Origin: Thermohalobaculum sp039180675
GTDB taxonomy: Bacteria > Pseudomonadota > Alphaproteobacteria > Rhodobacterales > Rhodobacteraceae
Length of the DNA: 64,000 nucleotides
NCBI GenBank assembly: GCA_039180675.1
Contig: JBCDDC010000022.1
Span: forward strand, 16,566 to 80,565
Direction: 5' to 3'
The notes under the pieces were generated by a model, which saw only the letters and a list, made by a program, of their open reading frames with translations, was not told the DNA's origin and did not search any database. This document shows positions 17,294-24,750 of the stretch, piece after piece. Made by a program: the position numbers and the translations under genes. Numbering within the stretch: position 1 is the stretch's first letter; each line of letters starts with the position of its first letter.

Positions 17294-18589
17294 ATGCCCG
17301 TCTTTCTGTCCCACGACGCCCCGGATTTCGAGGAGCGTTTCCGGGATCTTCTCGCTGCGAAGCGTGAGGTGTCGGAGGATGTCGATCAGGCGGTGGCCGA
17401 GATCATCGCCAGTGTGCGGGATCGGGGCATCGAGGCGGTGATCGAGCTCACGCGCCGGTTCGACCAATGGGAGATGACCGAGGAGACTGTCACCTTCGGC
17501 GATCGGGAGATTGACGCCGCGATTGCCTCGGTCGATCCGGCGGAGCGAGCCGCGCTTGAACTGGCGGCTGAACGGATCCGGGCCTATCACGAGCGCCAGA
17601 TTCCCAAGGATGAGATGTGGGAGGATGAGGTGGGCGTCACGCTCGGCTGGCGCTGGACCCCGGTCGATGCGGCGGGGCTCTACGTTCCCGGCGGGCTGGC
17701 AAGCTATCCATCCTCCGTGCTGATGAACGCCATCCCGGCCTCGGTCGCAGGCGTGCGGGACCTGGCAATGACCGCGCCAACACCCGACGGCGCGCTCAAT
17801 CCGCTGGTCCTGCTGGCCGCCCGGCTTTCGGGCATTGAAACGGTCTACCGGATCGGCGGGGCACAGGCCATCGCTGCTCTTGCCTATGGCGCAGGGCCGG
17901 TCAGGCCAGTCGACAAGATCACCGGGCCCGGAAACGCATGGGTCGCAGCGGCAAAGCGGCGGGTTTTCGGCCGGGTCGGGATCGACATGATCGCTGGACC
18001 GTCGGAGATCCTTGTTATCGCCGACGGATCGCAAAACCCAGATTGGATCGCGACGGATCTCATGAGCCAGGCCGAACATGACGAGAGCGCGCAGGCCATC
18101 CTGATCACGGACGATGAGACCTTTGGCAGAGAGGTCGAGCGTGCGGTCGACCGCCTGCTGCAACGCCTAGAACGCTCCGAGATCGCCGGGGCAAGCTGGC
18201 GGCAGCATGGCGCGATCGTGGTGGCAAACGACTTGGATCACAGCGCTGCGCTGTCAGACCGTGTCGCACCTGAACACCTTGAACTCTGTGTCGAAGACCC
18301 GCTCGCACTGAGCACGCAGATCCGTCATGCGGGCGCGATCTTTCTGGGAGCGCATACGCCCGAGGCTATCGGCGACTATGTGGGCGGGCCGAACCATGTT
18401 CTCCCGACCGCACGCTCGGCACGGTTCTCCTCGGGCCTCTCGGTGCTCGATTTCATGAAGCGAACCACGCTGGCGCAGGTCACACCGACCGGGATGGCCA
18501 CCATCGGGCCTGCCGCTGAAACACTGGCGAGGTCGGAAAGCCTTGAGGCCCACGCCCTCAGCGTCCGCGCAAGGCTCGACGCGCTATGA
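17294..18589 (+). CDS. hisD: Histidinol dehydrogenase
   Basis: 431 aa, the full usual length. It catalyses the last two steps of histidine synthesis (histidinol to histidine, two NAD+). Motifs include VDAAGLYVPGGLASYPSSVL, GNAWVAAAKR, IDMIAGPSEILVIAD, and the catalytic pair region DRVAPEHLEL, followed by GPNHVLPT. The ATG at 17294 has GGAG 8 bases upstream. It overlaps the UPF0262 gene by 4 bases (ATGA). Confidence 0.96.
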   Translation: MPVFLSHDAPDFEERFRDLLAAKREVSEDVDQAVAEIIASVRDRGIEAVIELTRRFDQWEMTEETVTFGDREIDAAIASVDPAERAALELAAERIRAYHERQIPKDEMWEDEVGVTLGWRWTPVDAAGLYVPGGLASYPSSVLMNAIPASVAGVRDLAMTAPTPDGALNPLVLLAARLSGIETVYRIGGAQAIAALAYGAGPVRPVDKITGPGNAWVAAAKRRVFGRVGIDMIAGPSEILVIADGSQNPDWIATDLMSQAEHDESAQAILITDDETFGREVERAVDRLLQRLERSEIAGASWRQHGAIVVANDLDHSAALSDRVAPEHLELCVEDPLALSTQIRHAGAIFLGAHTPEAIGDYVGGPNHVLPTARSARFSSGLSVLDFMKRTTLAQVTPTGMATIGPAAETLARSESLEAHALSVRARLDAL

Positions 18590-19071
18590 GAGACTTCGCC
18601 CCGACAGATAAAATCAGCAAGGTCCGGCTGATCGAGGAGCGTCCCCGCGCCCGCACGCCGGAGATCCAGCAGGAGTTGGATATCGCGATCTTCGACCTGA
18701 CCGAGGACAACCAGTTCGCCGTGGCCTCTTTCGAAGGCACCGGCCCATACCACGTGGGCGTCGGGATGGCCGACCGCTTGCTCCATATCTCCGTTGCCAG
18801 CGAGGCAGGGGAACAGGTAGCGGATCTCCACCTGTCGCTTTCACCGCTCAGGGCAACGATCAAGGACTACTTCCAGATCTGCGAGAGCTATTTCGACGCA
18901 GTGAAACGGCTGCCGCCATCGAAAATCGAAGCTATCGACATGGGCCGCCGCGGGATCCATGATGAGGGCGCGTGGATCCTGACCGAACGGCTCGATGGCA
19001 AGATCGTGACCGACCACGACACCGCCCGCCGCCTCTTCACCGTCGTCTGTGCATTACAGTTCCGGGGCTGA
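18586..19071 (+). CDS. UPF0262 family protein
   Basis: 161 aa. It matches the alphaproteobacterial UPF0262 family, which is typically found directly after hisD. Features include IYDLxEDNxF-like IAIFDLTEDNQFAVASFEG, GPYHVGVGMADRLLHISV, and LSLSPLRATIKDYFQICESY. No catalytic residues or membrane segments are evident. No function is known; the strict linkage to hisD is the only clue. It is translationally coupled to hisD by a 4-base overlap. Confidence 0.88.
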   Translation: MRDFAPTDKISKVRLIEERPRARTPEIQQELDIAIFDLTEDNQFAVASFEGTGPYHVGVGMADRLLHISVASEAGEQVADLHLSLSPLRATIKDYFQICESYFDAVKRLPPSKIEAIDMGRRGIHDEGAWILTERLDGKIVTDHDTARRLFTVVCALQFRG

Positions 19072-19078
19072 GGCGTAG

Positions 19079-19519
19079 ATGGCCGATCTGCCCGGCTCGG
19101 TCCTCTTCTGCTGCGATCACAATGCCGTCCGCTCACCCATGGCAGAGGGCGCGATGAAGAAACTCTTCGGCGACCGGGTCTTCGTTCAGTCCTGCGGCGT
19201 CTTTTCCGATATGGACGTGGACGGGTTCATGGTCGCCGTTGCTGAGGAAAAAGGGATCGATATTCGCAGGCATCGCGGCAAGAGCTTTGATGAAATGGAA
19301 AGCTGGGGCGACGACATTGAAGCCTTTGACCTGATCATTGCGCTCTCACCAGCTGCACAACGGCGCGCGCTGGAATACACGCGTTACGCCTCGATCGACG
19401 TGGAGTATTGGCCGACGCTAGACCCGACAGCGCTCGGAGAGAACCGGCACCAACGGCTGGATGCATATCGGCAGACCCGAGACCAGATCCTCGAACAGAT
19501 CAGGCAGCGGTTCGGCTAG
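19079..19519 (+). CDS. Low-molecular-weight phosphatase family protein
   Basis: 146-aa protein of the low-molecular-weight tyrosine phosphatase/arsenate reductase fold. The P-loop FCCDHNAVRSPMAEG fits C-x5-R-S, with the nucleophilic Cys at residue 12. The distal acid is in WPTLDPTA, the usual DP motif. It could dephosphorylate proteins or small molecules; no arsenate-reductase cysteines are obvious further on. It begins 7 bases after the UPF0262 stop. It ends in the palindrome CTAG at 19516-19519, which also ends the convergent lipoprotein gene. Confidence 0.85.
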   Translation: MADLPGSVLFCCDHNAVRSPMAEGAMKKLFGDRVFVQSCGVFSDMDVDGFMVAVAEEKGIDIRRHRGKSFDEMESWGDDIEAFDLIIALSPAAQRRALEYTRYASIDVEYWPTLDPTALGENRHQRLDAYRQTRDQILEQIRQRFG

Positions 19520-20007
19520 AGGTTTTGAGGGTTACCCGGGAAGCGCAACCTGAGCGTGGATTCGCCCTCGCGCTCCTCCTCGACCGTCGAGCCTTCGCCC
19601 ACGAAGAGGTAGTTCTTTCCATAGCGATAGACCTTGGCGCAGCCGCGGGTCCCGCCGCCCCAGTCGGTATCCCACTCCCGACAGATGTGCCCGTCGGGGC
19701 GGATCTCCCAGCTCCCTTTGGCCCGCTCTATCCCTTGCGTCGCTTTGTCGGTCGAGAGGCCGCGCAGTTCGCCGGTCTCCGAGATGTAGACCACCCAAAC
19801 CCGCTTCTCGCCCTCGTGCATCAGGGTGCTGTCGCGCAGGAAAATCTCGATCTCCTTGGCGGTCAGAGGAGGGACGCCACGATCCACTAGGTCGGGCGCT
19901 TCCGGTGCCTCGTCGTCGAAGCCGAGGCTCTTGGGAGTGTGCGGGTCCTCGCAAGCCGCCAAAAGGCCCGCTGCGAGCGCTATCGCCCAGAAATGCCGGA
20001 TAGCCAT
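19516..20007 (-). CDS. Predicted outer-membrane or periplasmic lipoprotein, function unknown
   Basis: 163 aa with a lipoprotein signal peptide. The hydrophobic segment FWAIALAAGLLAAC ends in a lipobox with the lipidated Cys at residue 19. The mature part has a KEIEIFLRDSTLMHEGEKRV stretch and an ICREWDTDWGGGTRGCAKVY region with two Cys that may form a disulfide. This layout resembles the small DUF995-like exported proteins of Rhodobacterales, but I would not assign a family firmly. It is convergent with the phosphatase gene, sharing CTAG. It diverges from rpsD across 267 bases. Confidence 0.75.
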   Translation of the reverse strand: MAIRHFWAIALAAGLLAACEDPHTPKSLGFDDEAPEAPDLVDRGVPPLTAKEIEIFLRDSTLMHEGEKRVWVVYISETGELRGLSTDKATQGIERAKGSWEIRPDGHICREWDTDWGGGTRGCAKVYRYGKNYLFVGEGSTVEEEREGESTLRLRFPGNPQNL

Positions 20008-20117
20008 TGGATCTTCCCCTCCGTCCAGAATGACTTGCGGCGAGTAAACATGCCTTGGCCTTTCTATTCAAAGACTTTTTGCCCGCTTGCAGGCCCGCGC
20101 CAAAGCTGCGCTGGCGC

Positions 20118-20146
20118 TTGACTTGCCTCCGTCGATCCGTCATATC
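20118..20146 (+). promoter_or_regulatory. Predicted sigma-70-type promoter of rpsD
   Basis: TTGACT at 20118-20123, a 17-base spacer, then CATATC at 20141-20146. This is a good -35 and a plausible -10 for an alphaproteobacterial housekeeping promoter. It would give a leader of about 120 bases before the rpsD ATG. Confidence 0.5.
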
Positions 20147-20274
20147 CCGCGCCTGCCGTTCGTTAGGGCGGCTTTGTCGGCGTTCGTGGCCCGGGCAACC
20201 GGGGCCCTGTCGCCTTCCGGATGAGCCGGGGGGAAAGGAGACCGCCAGGATTTTGAGAGAAGGAAACAACCGCT

Positions 20275-20895
20275 ATGACCAAGCGGACGTCATCGAAGTA
20301 CAAGCTCGACCGCCGGATGGGCGAGAACATCTGGGGCCGCCCGAAATCGCCGGTCAACCGCCGCGAATACGGGCCGGGCCAGCACGGCCAGCGCCGCAAG
20401 GGCAAGATGTCGGATTTCGGCCTCCAGCTGCGCGCCAAGCAGAAGCTGAAAGGTCATTATGGCGACCTGACCGAAAAGCAGTTCCGCCGCATCTATTCCG
20501 ATGCCGTGCGGATGCGCGGTGACACGGGCGAGGCGCTTGTCGGCCTGTTGGAGCGCCGTCTCGACGCAGTGGTCTACCGCGCCAAGTTCGTGCCGACCAT
20601 GTTCGCTGCACGCCAGTTCGTGAATCATGGCCACGTGAAGGTGAACGGCAAGAAGATCAATATCCCATCCTACCGGGTGTCCGAAGGCGACCTGATCGAG
20701 GTCTCGGACAAGGCAAAGGATATGGCGCTCGTGCTCGAGGCCGTGCAGTCGCCGGAGCGGGACGTGCCGGAATACATCGAGGCCGACCACTCCAAGTTCA
20801 CCGCCACCTATGTCCGCGTTCCCACCTTGAGCGACATCCCCTACGCGGTGATGATGGAACCGAACCTCGTGGTCGAGTACTACGCAAAGAACTGA
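20275..20895 (+). CDS. rpsD: 30S ribosomal protein S4
   Basis: 206 aa, full length. This primary 16S rRNA-binding protein nucleates small-subunit assembly. The S4 domain signature is LERRLDAVVYRAKFVPTMFA followed by ARQFVNHGHVKVNGKKINIP, and the N-terminal SKYKLDRRMGENIWGRPKSP is typical of alphaproteobacteria. The zinc-binding cysteines of some S4 proteins are absent, as expected here. AGAAGGA lies 11 bases before the ATG. It stands alone with its own promoter and terminator, not in the alpha operon. Confidence 0.98.
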   Translation: MTKRTSSKYKLDRRMGENIWGRPKSPVNRREYGPGQHGQRRKGKMSDFGLQLRAKQKLKGHYGDLTEKQFRRIYSDAVRMRGDTGEALVGLLERRLDAVVYRAKFVPTMFAARQFVNHGHVKVNGKKINIPSYRVSEGDLIEVSDKAKDMALVLEAVQSPERDVPEYIEADHSKFTATYVRVPTLSDIPYAVMMEPNLVVEYYAKN

Positions 20896-20919
20896 TCGCC
20901 GCGATCCACGGCGAAACAG

Positions 20920-20950
20920 GGGCCAGCGGATTGCTGGCCCTTTGTATTTA
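20920..20950 (+). terminator. Rho-independent terminator after rpsD
   Basis: GGGCCAGC at 20920-20927 pairs with GCTGGCCC at 20933-20940 across a 5-base loop. A T-rich run (TTTGTATTTA) follows. It is placed 24 bases after the rpsD stop. Confidence 0.85.
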
Positions 20951-21000
20951 TATGGGACAGGGTTATTCTTCGCCTCGACGAGGGACCGGAGATTCACCCC

Positions 21001-21672
21001 ATGTGCTTTTCAGCAACTGCAAGCTTTACAGCGGCCGCCGTTCTGGGCGCGACCGGAGCATTCACACTCGGCAGATCGATTGTGCAAAAACGCCCCATCG
21101 GTGAGCGCACGCTCGCGTCCTTTCCCGTCTTCTTCGCCCTCCAGCAGGCAGGCGAGGGCATGGTCTGGCTGGGGATCTACGGCACCTTGCCCGCGTTTCT
21201 GGAACCCATTGCGATGGGGCTCTTCATCTTCGCGGCCTATGTCTTCTGGCCAGTCATGGGTCCTGTCACCGGCTGGCTTCTAGAGCCTCCCGGTCCCCGC
21301 AAGCGTATGTTCGTGGCCCTAATCCTAGGTGGCCTGATTATCGCAAGCTATCTCTCCTTCGCTGCGCTATCAAAGCCACAGACCCCGATAGCGATGGAGC
21401 AATGGGGCGGGCACATCTGGTACATGCACGACTTCACGTATATCCCGTATATCGAGACGCTCTACTTCCTGACCGCGTGCACGGCCCTTCTCCTGTCGAG
21501 CAACCGGGTGGCCTTCTGGTTCGCCGTGGTGCTGACCGGGGCCTTCGCGATCACGATGTGGGGCTATAATATCAACGTCGTGCCATCGGTCTGGTGTTTC
21601 TACGCGGCGGGGGCGAGCCTCGTCATCGTCGTGGGCCTTCTCGACCGGGAGCGCATGCCCGCGGAGAGCTAA
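21001..21672 (+). CDS. DUF6629 family membrane protein
   Basis: 223 aa with about seven hydrophobic helices. The N-terminal MCFSATASFTAAAVLGATG is the hallmark of the DUF6629 family. A conserved His-rich loop, WGGHIWYMHDFTYIP, sits between helices and resembles the family's proposed ligand-binding region. The function is unknown. The ATG at 21001 follows a GGGACCGGAG stretch. The MFS gene begins 4 bases after its stop, so the two are probably cotranscribed. Confidence 0.8.
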   Translation: MCFSATASFTAAAVLGATGAFTLGRSIVQKRPIGERTLASFPVFFALQQAGEGMVWLGIYGTLPAFLEPIAMGLFIFAAYVFWPVMGPVTGWLLEPPGPRKRMFVALILGGLIIASYLSFAALSKPQTPIAMEQWGGHIWYMHDFTYIPYIETLYFLTACTALLLSSNRVAFWFAVVLTGAFAITMWGYNINVVPSVWCFYAAGASLVIVVGLLDRERMPAES

Positions 21673-21675
21673 TCG

Positions 21676-22902
21676 ATGGCCACCATCCGGATCGCCGATG
21701 CGCACGCGCTGCCCCGCTGGCGCAGGCCCGAGGCGATGCTGCTCCTAATGTCAGGCGGCGTGTGGTTCGGCCTGTCGCTCTGGATGGTGCTGATCAACAA
21801 TTTCGCGGTCGAGGTCGCGAACTTCGATGGTGCAGACACCGGGTGGCGCGAGACGGTGCGCGAGATCCCGGGCTTCCTTGCTTTTCTCGTCGTCTTCGTG
21901 ATCCGGTTCATCCGCGAGCAGGTTTTGGCGGTTCTCTCGATCTTCCTGCTCGGTGCGGCAACGATGGTGACGTCGCAGTTCCCTTCCTTCTGGGGCATTC
22001 TCTTCACCACCTATGTCGGCTCGCTCGGCTTCCACTATTTCGAGACGGTCAATCAATCGCTCCAGCTTCAATGGCTCGATAAGAAGACGGCACCGCGGCG
22101 GCTTGGCTGGATCGTGGCGGCAAGTTCAGGTGGCTCGCTGATCGCTTATTCGGCGGTGCTCTTCGCCCGCGAGATCCTCGATGCCGACTTCAATGCGATG
22201 TACGTCGCCGGAGGCGGTTCTGTCGCGGCGCTCGCGCTTTTCTGCTGGCTCGTGTTCCCGCAGTTCGAGGGCCACACGATGCAGCGCAAGGAGATCGTGC
22301 TGCGCTCGCGCTACTGGCTCTATTATGCGCTTGTCTTCATGGGCGGTGCGCGGCGGCAGATCTTCATCGTCTTTGCACCCTTCATGATGGTTGAGAAGTT
22401 CGGGATGGAGGTCGAAGGCCTCTCCGCGATCTTCATCATCAACTACATCGCCAACATGATCATCGCGCCACTGGTTGGGCGGCTGATCCAGAACTATGGT
22501 GAGCGGCTGGCGATGATCATCGAGTATATCGGGCTCCTCGGTGTCTTCTCCCTCTATACCGGTGTCTATCTGTTCGACTGGCCGTGGGAGGTGGCGGCGG
22601 TGCTTTACGTCCTCGATCATCTCTTCTTTGCAATCGCTTTCGCGCAGAAGACCTATTTCCAGAAGATCGCGGACCCGGCCGATCAGGCACCGACCGCGGC
22701 GGTTGCCTTCACGATCAACCACATCGCCGCGGTCTTCCTTCCGGCAGCGCTCGGCTATCTCTGGCTGGTCGAGCCGATGGCGGTCTTCCTTCTGGCTGTC
22801 GCCATGTCGCTCATCTCTCTCTTCCTCGCCTGCCTCGTTCCACGCCATCCAGTCGAGGGGCATGAAACCGTTCTGGCCCGCCAACCTTTGCCGGCGGAGT
22901 AG
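21676..22902 (+). CDS. Major facilitator superfamily transporter
   Basis: 408 aa with about 12 predicted helices arranged in two halves. RRLGWIVAASSGGSLIAY and MVEKFGMEVEGLSAIFIINY look like MFS segments, and no substrate motif is evident. The first helix region (LLLMSGGVWFGLSLWMVLIN) begins around residue 20. It is tightly followed by the MATE gene, whose ATG comes directly after the TAG, so two unrelated exporters are probably co-expressed. The substrate cannot be stated. Confidence 0.8.
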   Translation: MATIRIADAHALPRWRRPEAMLLLMSGGVWFGLSLWMVLINNFAVEVANFDGADTGWRETVREIPGFLAFLVVFVIRFIREQVLAVLSIFLLGAATMVTSQFPSFWGILFTTYVGSLGFHYFETVNQSLQLQWLDKKTAPRRLGWIVAASSGGSLIAYSAVLFAREILDADFNAMYVAGGGSVAALALFCWLVFPQFEGHTMQRKEIVLRSRYWLYYALVFMGGARRQIFIVFAPFMMVEKFGMEVEGLSAIFIINYIANMIIAPLVGRLIQNYGERLAMIIEYIGLLGVFSLYTGVYLFDWPWEVAAVLYVLDHLFFAIAFAQKTYFQKIADPADQAPTAAVAFTINHIAAVFLPAALGYLWLVEPMAVFLLAVAMSLISLFLACLVPRHPVEGHETVLARQPLPAE

Positions 22903-24375
22903 ATGAGCAACGAGAAGATCATCGACGCGCGGTTCACGCGTGGCTCAACGATGCGCCATGTGGTGGTCATGACTGGGACATCCACTGTCGGGCTCATGTC
23001 GCTGTTCGTCGTGGATCTGGCGAACCTCTTCTACATCTCGCTTCTGGGAGAGACAGAGCTCGCGGCCGCGATCGGATTTGCCGGGACAATCCAGTTCTTC
23101 ATGATCTCCGTCTCGATCGGCCTCGCGATCGCAGCGACCGCGACCGTGAGCAAGGCCGTCGGCCGGGGTAGCCGCGAGGACGCGCGGCGGCTGGCGGCAT
23201 CGTCGGTCACCATCCTCGTGACCGTTTTGAGCCTTTGTGCGTTCGGGACATTTCTGTTCCGCAATGCCGCTCTGATGCTGCTAGGCGCCGAGGGAGCGGC
23301 ACTTGAAATCGCCAGCGACTTCCTGGCGATCGTGCTCCCCGCGCTCCCGCTCCTCGGCATCGGCATGGTGACCAGCGGGTTGTTGCGATCGGTCGGCGAT
23401 GCGCGCCGGGCCATGTTCATCACGCTCTTTGGCGGGATCTTTGGCGCGGCCCTCGATCCCATCTTTATCTTCGACTGGGGCTTCGGCCTTGGTGTGCAAG
23501 GGGCCGCGATCGTCTCGGTCCTGTCACGGGTCCTTGTCGCCTTACTGGGGCTTTGGTTTGCCGTTGGTATACACGATTTGATCAGCCGGCCGAGCCTTTC
23601 TGGGCTTACCAAAGACGCTCGTCCGCTGATCGCGATCGCAGCGCCTGCCGTCGCAACACAACTCTCGACGCCCTTCGGCAACGCCTATCTGATCAGCGTC
23701 GTGTCAGGTTTCGGCGATGCAGCCGTCGCTGGTTGGGCAGTAGTTGGCCGGGTGGCCGCTCTCAGCTTCGGCGGTCTTTTCGCCCTCTCCGGCGCGGTCG
23801 GCCCGATCTTTGGACAGAACCTAGGGGCGGGCCTGACCGACCGGATCCTGTCGACCTACCGCGATGCGCTGATCTTCATCACGGCGTATGTCCTGTCGAT
23901 CTGGGCCGTTCTGTTCCTGATGACGGATACTATCGCAGCGGGGTTTGGCCTTAGCGGTTCCGGGCTGGAGGTGCTGGAGGCGTTCACTCTGTTCGGCGCC
24001 GCAGCTTACCTCTTCACCGGCGCGCTCTTCGTCTCGAACTCCGCTTTCAACAACCTCGGGCACCCGACCTGGTCGACGATTTTCAACTGGAGCCGCGATG
24101 CGCTCGTTATCCCGACCCTCGCGTTCGCAATTGGCGGCAGCCTGGGGGCGACCGGTGCGGTCACGATCCAGGCGCTCGCCGGCGTCACGGTAGGCAGCGT
24201 GGCGATCCTGTGGACCCAGCGCTTCTTGCGCTCCATGCGCGCGGAGGATCGGGCCAAGGCGGACGCCGCGATCCCCTCTCCTGTTGCGGCGGCCTACGGC
24301 TCGGGCCGCGGCATTGCAGTCACGATTGGCGAACCCGAGCAGGAGGGGCTGGAACCCGATGGCAATAATCGCTAA
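22903..24375 (+). CDS. MATE family efflux transporter
   Basis: 490 aa with 12 helices in two MatE repeats. The N-terminal half has VVDLANLFYISLLGETELAA and IGLAIAATATVSKAVGRGSR. The second half has LSTPFGNAYLISVVSGFGDA and GPIFGQNLGAG, matching the conserved GQN-LGAG loops of the family. It probably exports cationic organic compounds in exchange for Na+ or H+. The ATG at 22903 immediately follows the MFS stop. A C-terminal polar tail of about 40 residues is longer than usual. Confidence 0.9.
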   Translation: MSNEKIIDARFTRGSTMRHVVVMTGTSTVGLMSLFVVDLANLFYISLLGETELAAAIGFAGTIQFFMISVSIGLAIAATATVSKAVGRGSREDARRLAASSVTILVTVLSLCAFGTFLFRNAALMLLGAEGAALEIASDFLAIVLPALPLLGIGMVTSGLLRSVGDARRAMFITLFGGIFGAALDPIFIFDWGFGLGVQGAAIVSVLSRVLVALLGLWFAVGIHDLISRPSLSGLTKDARPLIAIAAPAVATQLSTPFGNAYLISVVSGFGDAAVAGWAVVGRVAALSFGGLFALSGAVGPIFGQNLGAGLTDRILSTYRDALIFITAYVLSIWAVLFLMTDTIAAGFGLSGSGLEVLEAFTLFGAAAYLFTGALFVSNSAFNNLGHPTWSTIFNWSRDALVIPTLAFAIGGSLGATGAVTIQALAGVTVGSVAILWTQRFLRSMRAEDRAKADAAIPSPVAAAYGSGRGIAVTIGEPEQEGLEPDGNNR

Positions 24376-24413
24376 ATCACCGCGCTGAATCACGTTTTTG
24401 GGACACGCAAGGA

Positions 24414-24737
24414 ATGCCAAAGATCACCTTTATCGAGTTCAATGGAACCAGACATGAGGTCGACGTAGCTGAGGGACTGACAGTGATGGAGGGAGCCGTC
24501 TCGAACAACGTTCCCGGCATCGATGCCGATTGCGGCGGCGCCTGCGCCTGCTCGACATGCCATGTCTATGTGGATCCCGATTGGGTCGGGAAACTGCCGG
24601 AGAAAGAGGATATGGAAGTCGACATGCTCGATTTCGCCTACGAACCGGATGAGACCCGCTCGCGCCTCACCTGCCAGTTGAAAGTGACTGCGGATCTCGA
24701 CGGGCTGGTCGTACAGATGCCGGAAAAGCAGATCTGA
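24414..24737 (+). CDS. [2Fe-2S] ferredoxin, adrenodoxin type (FdVI-like)
   Basis: 107 aa. It carries the adrenodoxin-type cluster pattern: DCGGACACSTC supplies Cys-x5-Cys-x2-Cys, and the fourth Cys is in SRLTCQLKV. An acidic LPEKEDMEVDMLDFAYEPDE segment corresponds to the partner-docking helix. It resembles Rhodobacter capsulatus FdVI and Fdx-type proteins that donate electrons to Fe-S assembly or P450 systems. No isc or P450 genes lie beside it. It is 38 bases after the MATE gene and convergent with the kinase gene. Confidence 0.93.
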   Translation: MPKITFIEFNGTRHEVDVAEGLTVMEGAVSNNVPGIDADCGGACACSTCHVYVDPDWVGKLPEKEDMEVDMLDFAYEPDETRSRLTCQLKVTADLDGLVVQMPEKQI

Positions 24738-24750
24738 TAAGCGCGCGCGC

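Noticed and set aside
17207..18163. Upstream extension of the threonine dehydratase frame antisense to hisD
   Set aside because: Homology to PLP enzymes begins only at 17206, and the extension is the shadow of hisD.
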